From Nipponacmea schrenckii (lineage: Eukaryota; Mollusca; Gastropoda; Lottiidae), in assembly GCA_030562195.1 (NCBI GenBank), contig CM060200.1, positions 30,791,023 to 30,855,022 on the forward strand: a stretch of DNA of 64,000 nucleotides. The letters are read 5' to 3'. Shown here one piece after another: positions 46,420 to 57,500 of the stretch. Positions within the stretch are counted from its first letter, which is position 1; each line of letters begins with the position of its first letter. A program made the translations under genes and the position numbers. The notes beneath the pieces were generated by a model. The model was not told the DNA's origin. It ran no database searches and saw only the letters and a list, made by a program, of their open reading frames with translations.

Positions 46420-46969
46420 AATGATCAATCTTCAAGCCAAATAAGATTTATTTGTTTTAGAATAAACAAACTGTTTTTAGTTGTGATTATTTTAACAAAG
46501 TTTATGTGATAAAAATATTTTTTATAATCATTTCGACAAAATTTTTGTTTTCTTTTGTTCATGATGACAACTTTGAAACTCTCACATGACCTCGAAATGA
46601 CGTCATACAGTAAGACAGAATTTAACAATTAAACGAGGCTTACCTGTAAGGTGAAGTTTGATTATAATTCTGTCTTACTGTTGACGTCTGAGAGGTTATG
46701 TGCCCACCCCTTTTTGGGTTTGAGTATTGAAGATACTGTGTTAATATCCCTCCCTTGGTTGGAAGGTTTTTTATTCTTTGTCACCATTCACACTTTGAAT
46801 AATGATGGTTTTAGCGCGCGCATCTAACATAACCTCTCCTTACAGGTAAGCCTCGTTTAATTGTTAAAGTATAACGTGACATTCTTTACGTGAATGATAA
46901 CTTTGGATCGCATACATGCGAGGTCGGGCAATAAGAAGTTACCGTCTCTAGACTTGATATCCGGGTACC

Positions 46970-48020
46970 ATCAAGTACTGGTGTAGTCCTAAACTTGCTG
47001 ATTCCCAGCCTCTAGCTATTTGGACGGGTTTGTACAAAACGAAGACCCAAAGACCTAAAAAAGGAAGACCCCACGAGGTAAAAAACAAAGACCTAAAAAA
47101 GGAAGATCCCACGAGGTGAAAAACGAAGACCATGTGAAAATATCCGACAAGGCATAGGAATATTCGAATTTTATTTAATTTTACTCGAAGATTAAGCATG
47201 TCAATACGCCAATTTTCCCAGAAAATGAGCAAAATCCATCACTCCCTCCCTTCCCTACAGTGTGAAACATAAATACAGGTATAAAGGTATAAAAAGGTAT
47301 AAAAGGAAGACCCCACCAGGTAAAAATGAAGACTCTGTGAAAAAATCCGACAATACATAGGAATATACCATTGAAATTTTACTCGAAGGTTAAGCATGTC
47401 AATACGCCAATTTCCCTAGATAATGAGCAAAATCCATCACCCCCTCCCTTCCCTACAGGGTGAAACATAAATACGGACGTAGAAAAAAAGGTATAAAAGG
47501 AAGACCCCACGAGGTAAAAAACGAAGACCCTGTGAAAAATTCCGACAAGGCATAGGACTAATCCATTGAAATTTTACTCGAAGATTAAGCATGTCAATAC
47601 GCCAATTTCCCCAGAAAATGAGCAAAATCCATCACCCCCTACAGGGTGACATAAATGGTAAAAAAGGGTATAAAAGGAAGACCCCACCAGGTAAAAAAAC
47701 GAAAACCCTGTGAAAAAACCCAGTAGGGAGGGGAGGGGGTGATGGATTTTGCTCATTTTCTGGGGAAAGTGGCGTAACCACAGGCGTGACATGAATGGTG
47801 AAAGGGGATAATGATGGGATAACTAAACTACAAAAACATTCAATCTTTCCAAATATATCGAGGTTTAGTGGATTTGATATATGTAAATACGTATAAAAAA
47901 TCCCGCACCCGCGGAGGTGCGGAAAATCTCAAGGTTTAGGTGCCTAGTTTTTCTGACTCTCCCCCAGCCATATCTGTCCAAATAGTTTTCATAGGCTGGG
48001 ACTAGTACTGGTGTAGCTTG
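46970..48020. repeat. Tandem repeat element with about 200-bp units
   Basis: Three to four units, each containing AAGGAAGACCCCAC.AGGTAAAAA, CGAAGACCCTGTGAAAAA, TCCGACAAGGCATAGGA, TTTTACTCGAAGATTAAGCATGTCAATACGCCAATTT, AATGAGCAAAATCCATCACCCCCTCCC and CCCTACAGGGTGA (from about 47040, 47290, 47490 and 47640). A final piece of the unit is inverted at 47720-47775. The region is framed by imperfect inverted segments around AGCTATTTGGAC (about 47015) and GTCCAAATAG (about 47968), and by AGTACTGGTGTAG near both ends. Minus-strand ORFs here are unit artefacts. Confidence 0.75.
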
Positions 48021-48231
48021 ACGGTTTGAAATTATTTAAAAAAATTGAAAATACTCAAGCAGATATAGTTTGATAGATTTTATGTTAAAGTTAACTGCCA
48101 ATTAACATATGTATAGAATGGGATAGATGGGACGCCAATCTGATGTTTTTATCTAACGAATTTCGCAGTTTTTTCACATTAACATTTTTCATTTCACATT
48201 GACAACAGTTTCACTTCACATTGACAACAAA

Positions 48232-48258
48232 TTTATTTCACATGATAACAGTTTTATT
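48232..48258 (-). terminator. Polyadenylation signals of the MYND gene
   Basis: Two AATAAA words on the minus strand (48253-48258 and 48232-48237), 38 and 59 bases downstream of the stop codon at 48298-48296. The short 3' UTR also holds a repeated CAATGTGAA word. Confidence 0.6.
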
Positions 48259-48295
48259 TCACATTATGTCTTTTATGAAGCTTTATGTTGACTTT

Positions 48296-48508
48296 TTATC
48301 TTTCAACTTCTTCAGTATAATTCAGTTTCATAATAAAACCATTACTATACCACGGCATATTGTTTTCAGTGCAAATCTTCCTGACAGGATTACGAAATGG
48401 ATTGATAAGGGTTGATTCAGCAATTACTGATACACTTGATAGAGCTTTCCTAGAACATTCACAACTGTACTGACAATAATCAGTAAAATAACTTGGTGTA
48501 TTTTCATT
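48296..48508 (-). CDS. MYND gene exon 10 (terminal)
   Basis: Acceptor ATTTTAG, phase 0. Encodes [26 protein letters not shown] and [12 protein letters not shown], then TAA at 48298-48296. The TDYC and NPFR/WYSNGF blocks are characteristic of the end of this family. Confidence 0.9.
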   Translation of the reverse strand, partial: NENTPSYFTDYCQYSCECSRKALSSVSVIAESTLINPFRNPVRKICTENNMPWYSNGFIMKLNYTEEVER

Positions 48509-51500
48509 CTAAAATACATAATTCATAGAAGCATCATATAATTTAATGTATTAAGACTAAACATTATCCATAAATAATTAATTACCTTTCACCTACATTA
48601 TTTCCTTATTTCCAACCAAAATTTGTCACTTTTATGTAAAACTTACCTTCAATTTAATGATAGTATCTCCCCAATTTTTGTAAGCACTTATTCCAGCATT
48701 AAAGCCTGAAAATATATAAATGCATAAATGCCTACATAGTTTATTATTAATAAATGTTTAATTGAATTTTCATCATAGTTAAATTTTGCACAACAAAAGT
48801 CTGCATGTATCTCTACAACGTCACCTTAGCTTTATTATAAATTTTGTTTTGTTTAGAAGATATTTATAGAAATCAAAATTTTGCGTGTGCATTTACGAAA
48901 AATTGATTTTACAAAAAACTATCCATTTTATAAAAAGCCAACGTTAAGTTAAAGAGGACATCGTAAGCTTTAGCTGAAGCCAAAGTCGGATAAATTGTAA
49001 GCGAGATATGCTTTTGGAAAAATGGCAGTTTTTTTCAACATTTTGAAAAAAGAAAGATTGTCTTTCATTCTGTAGAAATCTTTAAGCACCCTTTAGGCAT
49101 CGATATGCACCGATAACCACATAATTGGAGTGCTAAAACAATGGATTAGCACATGTCAAAACACCCCTACCCACCAATCATAAAATTTCTCTGTTAACTA
49201 ACAGTTCTATGATTGAACGACAAACGTAGAAAAGGTTTATTTAGCTGATGACGTAGTAGGCCTACTCAAAAATGTCAACTGACAACGTAATTAGTACGTC
49301 TACACAGAGGAATACCCCATTATGTTCTATAAATAGATTATCTTTACGGACCGATATCTGACAAACTACTGAAACGTGAGCTAAAATTTTTACTAGATGA
49401 GCTTTTTTTAATGCCAATAGAATGGATATAAACTTAATACTTTTTTTTGATTGAAATACACCTCGAACGATAAGGTTGTCAACCCTCTTAATTGAATCCC
49501 CCGAGGGCTTAGCTACTAGCCTATTAATAGAAAACTTATACTTCTGTTTTGACAGGTCATATTGCATCATAATATTTGTTGAGAAACCTTTAGTAACCTC
49601 TGGAAAGACAATATAAAGTTCTAGAATAATCTGGGTCAATACCATAACACCTCCCCGCCTAAACTGACGTTATAAACGTCAGCAACAAATCTTCACTATT
49701 GGTTTGCGCTTTTGCTGGGATCGTCGTGGGTTATCGGTTCCATACTCCGAAATTGGTTTCTTCGACTTAGGTTGATATGGTTGAGTTTCACCTTGAGGCA
49801 TGCATTGTACTTCCGCTGAAGTTTCTGTCACAAACTCAGAATGAGTGTCTGGTTCCTCTCCAGGTTCGTTGTCCTCCTCAGTTACGTATCGGGGTTGCAG
49901 CTGTTCCCAGAGGTCCAAAATACAACGCATATACAGGGTCTCCAGCTTTATACTGTTTTTCCCCTTGGATACTTCTGTGGATTCTTGGCGTTATTCAGAT
50001 TTTAATGTCTCTTTGGTCTGTTTGCTATGTGTGCAGGCGAGGGCAGTAAGGTATCTATTCGTGTCCGTATCTGTCTGGACATCAAGAGTTCACTCGGGGA
50101 CAAGCCAGTTGATGTTGGTGTTCTCCGGTACTGCAACTCTTGAAGTGCTCTTTTTGGTGGTTGAGGTGACTTTCTCATTGCTTGCTTAAATGTTTGTACC
50201 AAGTGTTCAGCTGCTCCATTTGTAGCTGGGTGATAAGGTGCTCCTGACAAGTGCGTAATACCCCGTTCTTTGCACCAACTCTGAAATTCTTCTGAAGTAA
50301 AGGTAGTCGCATTATCAGTCACCAGCGTATGTGGATATCCAAAAAGAGCGAAATCTTCTTCTAGCAAATCTAGGGTTGCTCTAGATGATGTAGATGTAGG
50401 ATGAATGCAAGGATACTTTGAATAGGCATCTGTAATCACCAATCAATCTTTACCCATGAAGTCAATAGCATGATCCACGTGTAATCTACTCCATGGCTTT
50501 TCTGGAAGCATCCAAGGGTGTATCTGAAGCTTTGGTGGTTTATATAGGTACTGGTCACATGAATCACAACGGCGACTTGTCATTTCAATAGCAGCATCGA
50601 TGCGAGGCCAATAGACTGGAGTTCTTGCTAACTGTTTCATCCGTTCCATGCCAAAGTGTCCCAAATGTAGTAGTTCAAGGATCTTTGGTCGCAAGCTTTC
50701 TGGAATTACAATTTATTCTTGCACCGTGTAGAAGGCATCCATGACAGACGTTAAGTAAGTGAACTTTTCAATGTTCTCATTTTTCTCAGTGTGCTTCGGT
50801 GGCCATCCTTCACGTACATAACGCATCATTGTAGCTATTACTGGATCCTTCCTGGACTCTTGTCGGAGGATGTTGGATTCCACAGGTTCGACTTGAAGGC
50901 TGAGAACTTTGATGGCGCAAACCATATCCATATCTTCCTCCCTGTCGAAATCAGAATGACCTGCACTTGGAAAGCGACTAAGTGCATCTGCATAACCATG
51001 ATCGGATGTTTTCCAATATTCGATTTTGTAGTTGAATTGGTTTAACCATAGGGCCTATCGAGCTTGTCTGTTAGCTGCAAGGAGTGGTGTTCCCTTCTTT
51101 TGTCCAAAATAGAGCTGTCAATGGCTTGTGATCTGTTACCAGTATCAATTTTCTTCCATTAAGAAATTGATAGCATTTCCTTAAGCCGAATATGATAGCC
51201 AGGGCTTCCTTGTGAATTTGGCTGTAGTTCCGCTCTGCAGATGTAAGCTTCTTCGAAATATTGGCGATTGGGCGCTCGCTTCCGTCTGGATAGCGATGAA
51301 ACAAAACTGCTCCAATTCCAACATTATAGATGCATCACAAGCCAGTCCAAGAGGTTTGTTAGGATCGAAGTGAACAAGGACTTGATCAGAAGCAAGTATA
51401 GTTTTCAACTGTTGAAAGGCCGTCAGTTCTTCTTCTTTCCATTTCCATGTTGTAGTTTTCTTGGTTAGCTTGTACAATCGCTCTGTTATGGAAGACAGGT

Positions 51501-54500
51501 TGGGTATGAACTGAGCCCAAGAATGATTTCAAAGTTGACACATCTATTGGAGGTGGCATATTGATTACTGCCTCGACCTTTGATCCTATTGAGATTCCCC
51601 CTCCTGATAACGTGTGTCCAAGATATTCTACAGATGGTTGAGAAAATTTACATTTGTCACGACGACATCTAAGACCATTGTCATTTAGACATTTTAGTAG
51701 ACCCTTCAGATAACCTAGATGGTCTTTGGTGTTATGTCCGCTGCAAAGCATATCATCATGGAAAACAGAGACTCCAGGTAGATCTTTGGTAAGGTTTTCC
51801 ATGATTTCTTAAAAATAACCAGGTGCTGACCTGATTCCAAATGGTAGTCGCTGTTGAAGTAGTACTCTACAGTGAGTGCTGAGGGCTCTCAGGAGTCAAC
51901 ATGATTTGGTTGTAGGCATCAGCAAGGTCAATCTTGGTATATCCAAATCCACCTCCTAGTTTCTAAATTAATTCCTCTGGGAGTGGAATTGGATGACGAT
52001 GATCTTCTAACTGATCATTAACACCAACAGAGTAGTCACCACAAATTCGAAGTTTAGGTTTTGAAGTACCTGTAGAACCTGAAGTACCACTGGTGTTCTA
52101 TAACTTTTAAACTGGACTGGTTTCCAGACTCCTTTGGCGATACCTTCCTCGTAACCTTTCGCTAGGTCATCTCGGAGAAAAAAAGGAACCGATCGTGCCT
52201 TGTGAAAAACCGGTTTCGCATCGGATTTGAACTTTACATCTTGTTCAAATATGCTTTCAATTCCGAGAGCATTGTCCACTGAAATTCCTTACGCCTCGAT
52301 AGCATTCCGTTCCAGTAAGTTTATATCGGGGATCTTTGTAACAATGTAAGAAACTGAGCTTTTATTTCCAGTTTTTGGATCTACTTTTTGGGCGTTGAAG
52401 GTTCCCAACACTGGCATGTTGTGTTGACTGGCAGATTCATATTTATGTGTGACCTCTGTTAGTTTTGGTTTTCCAAGTTGTTTCCAGATCGGCAACGAGA
52501 CAAAATTTTCCGAAGTTTCTGTATATAGTTCCATGGTAAACTCAGGGTCTTTAATTGTGATTGGTACATCCAACTTAGGTATATCATCTGAAACTTCACC
52601 CAGAATCGCTTTAATTAGCTCAGATTTACTTATTTTCTTCACTGAAGCTTCTATGTGCTTCGATTGCTGTTGTTTCATCTTGCAAACAGCTTCAAGGTGT
52701 CCTTTCTTCTCACAAAAGTGACAATTAGAGTCTTTGTAAGGACAGTCTGGGGCTTTATGATCCTTTCCACATCGGTAGCATTTGACCTCCTGGTGTGTGG
52801 GTTTAGCTTGTTGATGGCCTTTATGTTGATTCATTTTGATGTTCTTCTTAACTTTGTTCACTGGTTTTGGTTTGGAAGCATGTACGGTTTCCTTGGCAAC
52901 CTTTGTTGCATCTTCGGTCTCGACGGCGACTGCCTTGGCAAATCTAGTTGATCGTCGCGTATTTTGAAGAGTTCTTTAAAGAAACGCTTCATTGTTAACA
53001 GTTAGTGCTTCGTCCTGGGAATTAGTTATAGATGGAAAATCACATGTAGCTGCGTCTTGACGTATACGAGCTGCCAAAAATTGAATTGTTTCCCCTGGTT
53101 TTCGTTGCATATCACTCCAGAATTTGAATCGTTCACGCACAATGAAACGTTTTGGATCAAACTGTTCTTTCATAAAGATCTCAAGTGCACCCAATTTCAA
53201 TGTGTGAATGTCTTTAGGTAGGTCCATTTGAGTAGCCAAGGTAGACTTGTTTGTAGACTGCAGTAGTTTTGTTTGTCAAAACATTTGTGCAGTTCGACTT
53301 TCGAGTACTGCATTTGCTGCCAGAAAAGTGCAGAATCGTGAATAATAATCAGACCAAAGTTCAGTTGTTGGGTCAAAAGAAACAAATGGTGGCACAGATG
53401 TTGTAAGAGTTGTAAAAGAGGAAGTTGGCTCACCGTTAGATTTTTAAACTTATTTCATCAAATTGTCCATTTCTTCTGTATGATGTCTGGCTTGAATCTC
53501 CATTTGCTCTCTTTGTGTCTGACTTGGATCCCCATTTCCTCTCTATGTTGTCTGGCTTGGATCCCCATTTCCTCTCTATGTTGTCTGGCTTGAATCTCCA
53601 TTTGCTCTCTTTGTGTCTCCATTTGCTCTCTTTATTTGAACCTTTATTTGTTCAGAAAGAAGTTTAATCAATTCGGTAGATTCTGCCATGTTTTAACTTT
53701 CTGTCATTAACCACCGTTTTCCGGAAAATGATTAGATAAATCCTATTAGTAATCCGTAATAGTAATCCTTATGTAGATATCCTATCGGCGAGGCCAAATT
53801 TCTGTTGTATTTCTTTCTTGAAACTCGTAGAATAGAGACGCACAGATCAAAAAGTAACTGTAGATTTATTTAATCCAATAGTGAATGCACAACGAAACAA
53901 CAATATATTAAGCACAATGTATAATACACACTTTAATTGAATCCCCAAAGGCCTTAGCTACTAGCCTATTTGTATAAAACTTATACTTCTAGAACAATCA
54001 AGAAGCCACTTTAACAATCAAGAAGTGACAAATTGTTGCACACTGTTTTCACAGGTCATATTGCATCATAATATTAGTTAAGAAACCTTTAGTAACTTTA
54101 ATAACTTACCAACAGCTAGACGTGGTTTATCACCATTATAATCATGATACAGTTGTTAATAGTTAGGTTTTATATAATAACTTACCAACAGCTAGATGTG
54201 GTTTATCACCATTATAATCATGATACAGTTGTTAATAATTAGGTTTAATATAATAACTTACCAACAGCTAGATGTGGTTTATCACCATTATAATCACGAT
54301 ATAGATGTTTATCTTCAGGTTTAATATAATAGCTTACTAACAGCTAGACGTGGTTTATCACCATTATAATCAATGATATAGATTTTAATCATTAATTTTA
54401 ATATAATAACTTACCAACAGCTAGATGTGGTTTGTCACTATTTTTATCATGAAATAGATGTTGATTATCACCATTATAATCATGATATAGATTTTAATCA

Positions 54501-57500
54501 TTAGTTTTAATATAATAACTGACCAACAGTTAGACGTGGTTTATCACCATTATAATCACAATATAGATTTTAATCATTAGTTTTAATATAATTACTTACC
54601 AACAGCTATATGTGGTTTATCACCATCATAATCATGATATAAATGTTAATCATTAGGTTAAATATAATAACTTACCAAAAGATAGATGTGGTTTATCACC
54701 ATTATAATCACAATAAATAGATGTTAATAATCAGGTTTAATATAATAACTTACCAACAGCTAGATGTGGTTTATCACAATTATAATCATGATACGGTTGT
54801 TAATAATTAAGTGTAATATAATAACTTACCAACAGCTAGACGTGGTTTATCACCATTATAATCACAAAATAGATTTTAATCATTAGTTTTAATATAATTA
54901 CTTACCAACAGCTACATGTAGATGTGGTTTATCACCATGACATAGATGTTAATAATTAGGTTTAATATAAAAACTTAGCAACAGCTAGATGTAGTCTATA
55001 ATCGTGATATAGATATTAGTCATTAGCTTAATTATAACTTACCAACAGCTAGACGTGGTTCATCACCATTATAATCATGATACAGTTGTTTATAATTAGG
55101 TTTTATGTTACCAACAGCTAGACGTGGTTTATCACCATAATAATCATGATATAGATGTTAATAATTAGTTTTAATATAATAACTTACCAACAGCTAGACG
55201 TGGTTTATCACCATTATAATCACAATATAGATTTTAATCATTAGTTTTAATATAATAACTTACCAACAGCTAGATGTGGTTTATCACCAGTATAATCATG
55301 ATACAGTTGTTTATGTATAGTAATACATGTATTACCATAAGTTTTGTTAGTATTATTGACTGTATCATGAAGTTCCACTCCAATCATATGTATTTCAAAA
55401 TCAATATTGGGCAATAAATAGCCAAATTCCTAAAAAAAACAAAAAATATTTGTGAAAATTCATAGAATTGAGACAAAGGGAAAACATATTCACACTCTCT
55501 TCCAATATACAAATATATATTACCCTAGTACTACATGGACTCAGAGCCTGAAATGTGACTTCTAATTGCACCCCTAGCAAGAAGTAATGAAAATTTTCTG
55601 TGGCTTTATTTTCACATATAATATCGATGTTGCCAGCTTACCACCTATCTAAAGCTGTGCAAATCATCGAAAAATACTTTTTTCTAGAGGATTATTTTTT
55701 CTCTGAAGTAGACAAATTCTTTTGCGACGAATTTAAATGTCAAGGCCAGTATCGGCCAATGAAATAATAGATTTAACGAAATTGTAGGTAACAATGGCGA
55801 CGTACACAATTAATGTCAACAAAGCAAGCGTTAGATCTTTTACATGCTGAGACAGCAAAAAGAAAGTGGATCCAGGAAAAAAAACAAAGAATTTGGACCG
55901 TAACTATAAAAGTGTGTAAAACATTACAGAAGTGGATGAATTGAAATGGAGGAAGACCAGAAATGATCGAACAAAATAAGTTTTCCATGGTAAGAAAAAA
56001 TAAACAAGTCAATCGTCTGCTCAAATATGTCAAAATGTTACGGTTGTTTCTTGTTGTTTAAAACTTGAATATCTTCCCCACATTTTGTAGAAAGCCAGTA
56101 CGTTGATAAATTATAAACATATGCACTGAAATCTGTGTTAATATACGAAATAATTTTTAGTAAAACAAAATTCAAGAGATTCAGGGATTTGCCCAACACA
56201 AGGAATGTTTTTTGTTAAATTAGTCAGCCATTTGTAAGTACTATTGCCACAGTTTCATTCATCAATATGCTCTATAAGGCTTTTTACTTGGTAAGAGATT
56301 GTCCCAGGGTCTCTTTACATTTTTAACACCCACTTTTGTAGGATTTTAAGCACTATTACTCTTCGTGTAATGGTATTTATGTTTCATTAATTTTAGGAAG
56401 TGAAAGAACCCAGTAAAGGATTAAGAAGATAATTTGATAATGGTCTGGCAATTTTAAGGAGTTCTACATGAAAGTGCAGAAAAAGGCAAGATATATTGTG
56501 CGAGACAAAGATTGTTTTAAACCTGAAGTACATCATCACACAAATTGTTATGAAAAGTATATTTTTTATAAATCAAACTCCCTGAAGTGTACGTTAGATT
56601 TATTTTATTGATAAACTAAAACAGGTTAATGGTGTCCTGAAACTTTGTTTGATTATGGATAGCTTTAAACTTTTAAACCTGTGCAGTGTCTCCTTTTGAA
56701 TAGTGACTCGTTACCCATAATTTCTTTTCAACCTCCCTAATCTCTATTAATTGCTTTGTAATGGTATGTAAATAATCTTCCTTGACTAAACAATTTTTTA
56801 TTTCGTTATAACTCTAGATCAGAAAAGTTAGAGAATAGGGCTACAGTTACAATATGCTCAATTGACTTTTTCATTTACCTGCAAAGAGACACAAGCATGA
56901 AATTTTGTTCGTAGAAGATATTCGGCATGTATTTGGAGAAGGCCAAGTTTTCAGAATAAATATTCTATGCGCTATTAGTAAGGTATCAGATGTGTGGTAT
57001 GTGGTTGTACAGGACATGATAATACTATCATTACCTAGACAGAATAATGGATGATGATAAGATTTCTAAATAATTAGGATGTTTGACGAAAATACTTAAT
57101 AACATTAGTGTATTGTATCTAATATGTTTTTTTTCTGTACATTTTAAGAAATTCTTATCAGATTAGTCTTTTTTTTCTTTTGCTTGGTTGTATAAAATAT
57201 GTTGATTTGCATGATTTAAAGATATTGTTTTCTATGAACCATCTTGTTGTATGTATGTCTTACCTCAATTACTTACTTTCCAATTATTTTGATTGAAGTA
57301 TATGTTTTAAGATTTAATTTTTATGAATATATTTCTATATTATTTTTTGAATATTTCTTCTATTGTTAAATTCTGTTGGTTTGATATCAATGATCATAAA
57401 AAAAAATATTTTAAGTAGTTAAGTAAATTTTTCAGGAGGGATTCTTCGTTCAACCAGCTTGAGTTTGAATGTATGTATACAAGTGTCATGAGGTGTATTG

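Larger units (their letters stand above)
43566..46868 (+). mobile_element. DIRS-like tyrosine-recombinase retrotransposon, decayed and internally deleted
   Basis: Bounded by a perfect 35-bp inverted terminal repeat (43566-43600 and 46587-46621). Directly outside the right repeat is a 247-bp segment bounded by a perfect 31-bp inverted repeat (46621-46651 and 46838-46868). Its interior resembles the left terminus, including the GCGCGCGC-type word. Inside are gag-like, RNase H and tyrosine recombinase remnants. Inverted terminal repeats plus an adjacent complementary region are the known layout of DIRS elements, which integrate with a recombinase instead of an integrase and make no target duplication. 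Confidence 0.8.

Noticed and set aside
49262..49645. 127-codon minus-strand ORF
   Set aside because: Covers the LTR remnant of the Gypsy element; no protein family and no splice support.
54100..55263. CRISPR-like array
   Set aside because: Regular 76-bp periodicity, but the whole unit is repeated with no unique spacers, and the sequence matches an exon end in an animal gene.
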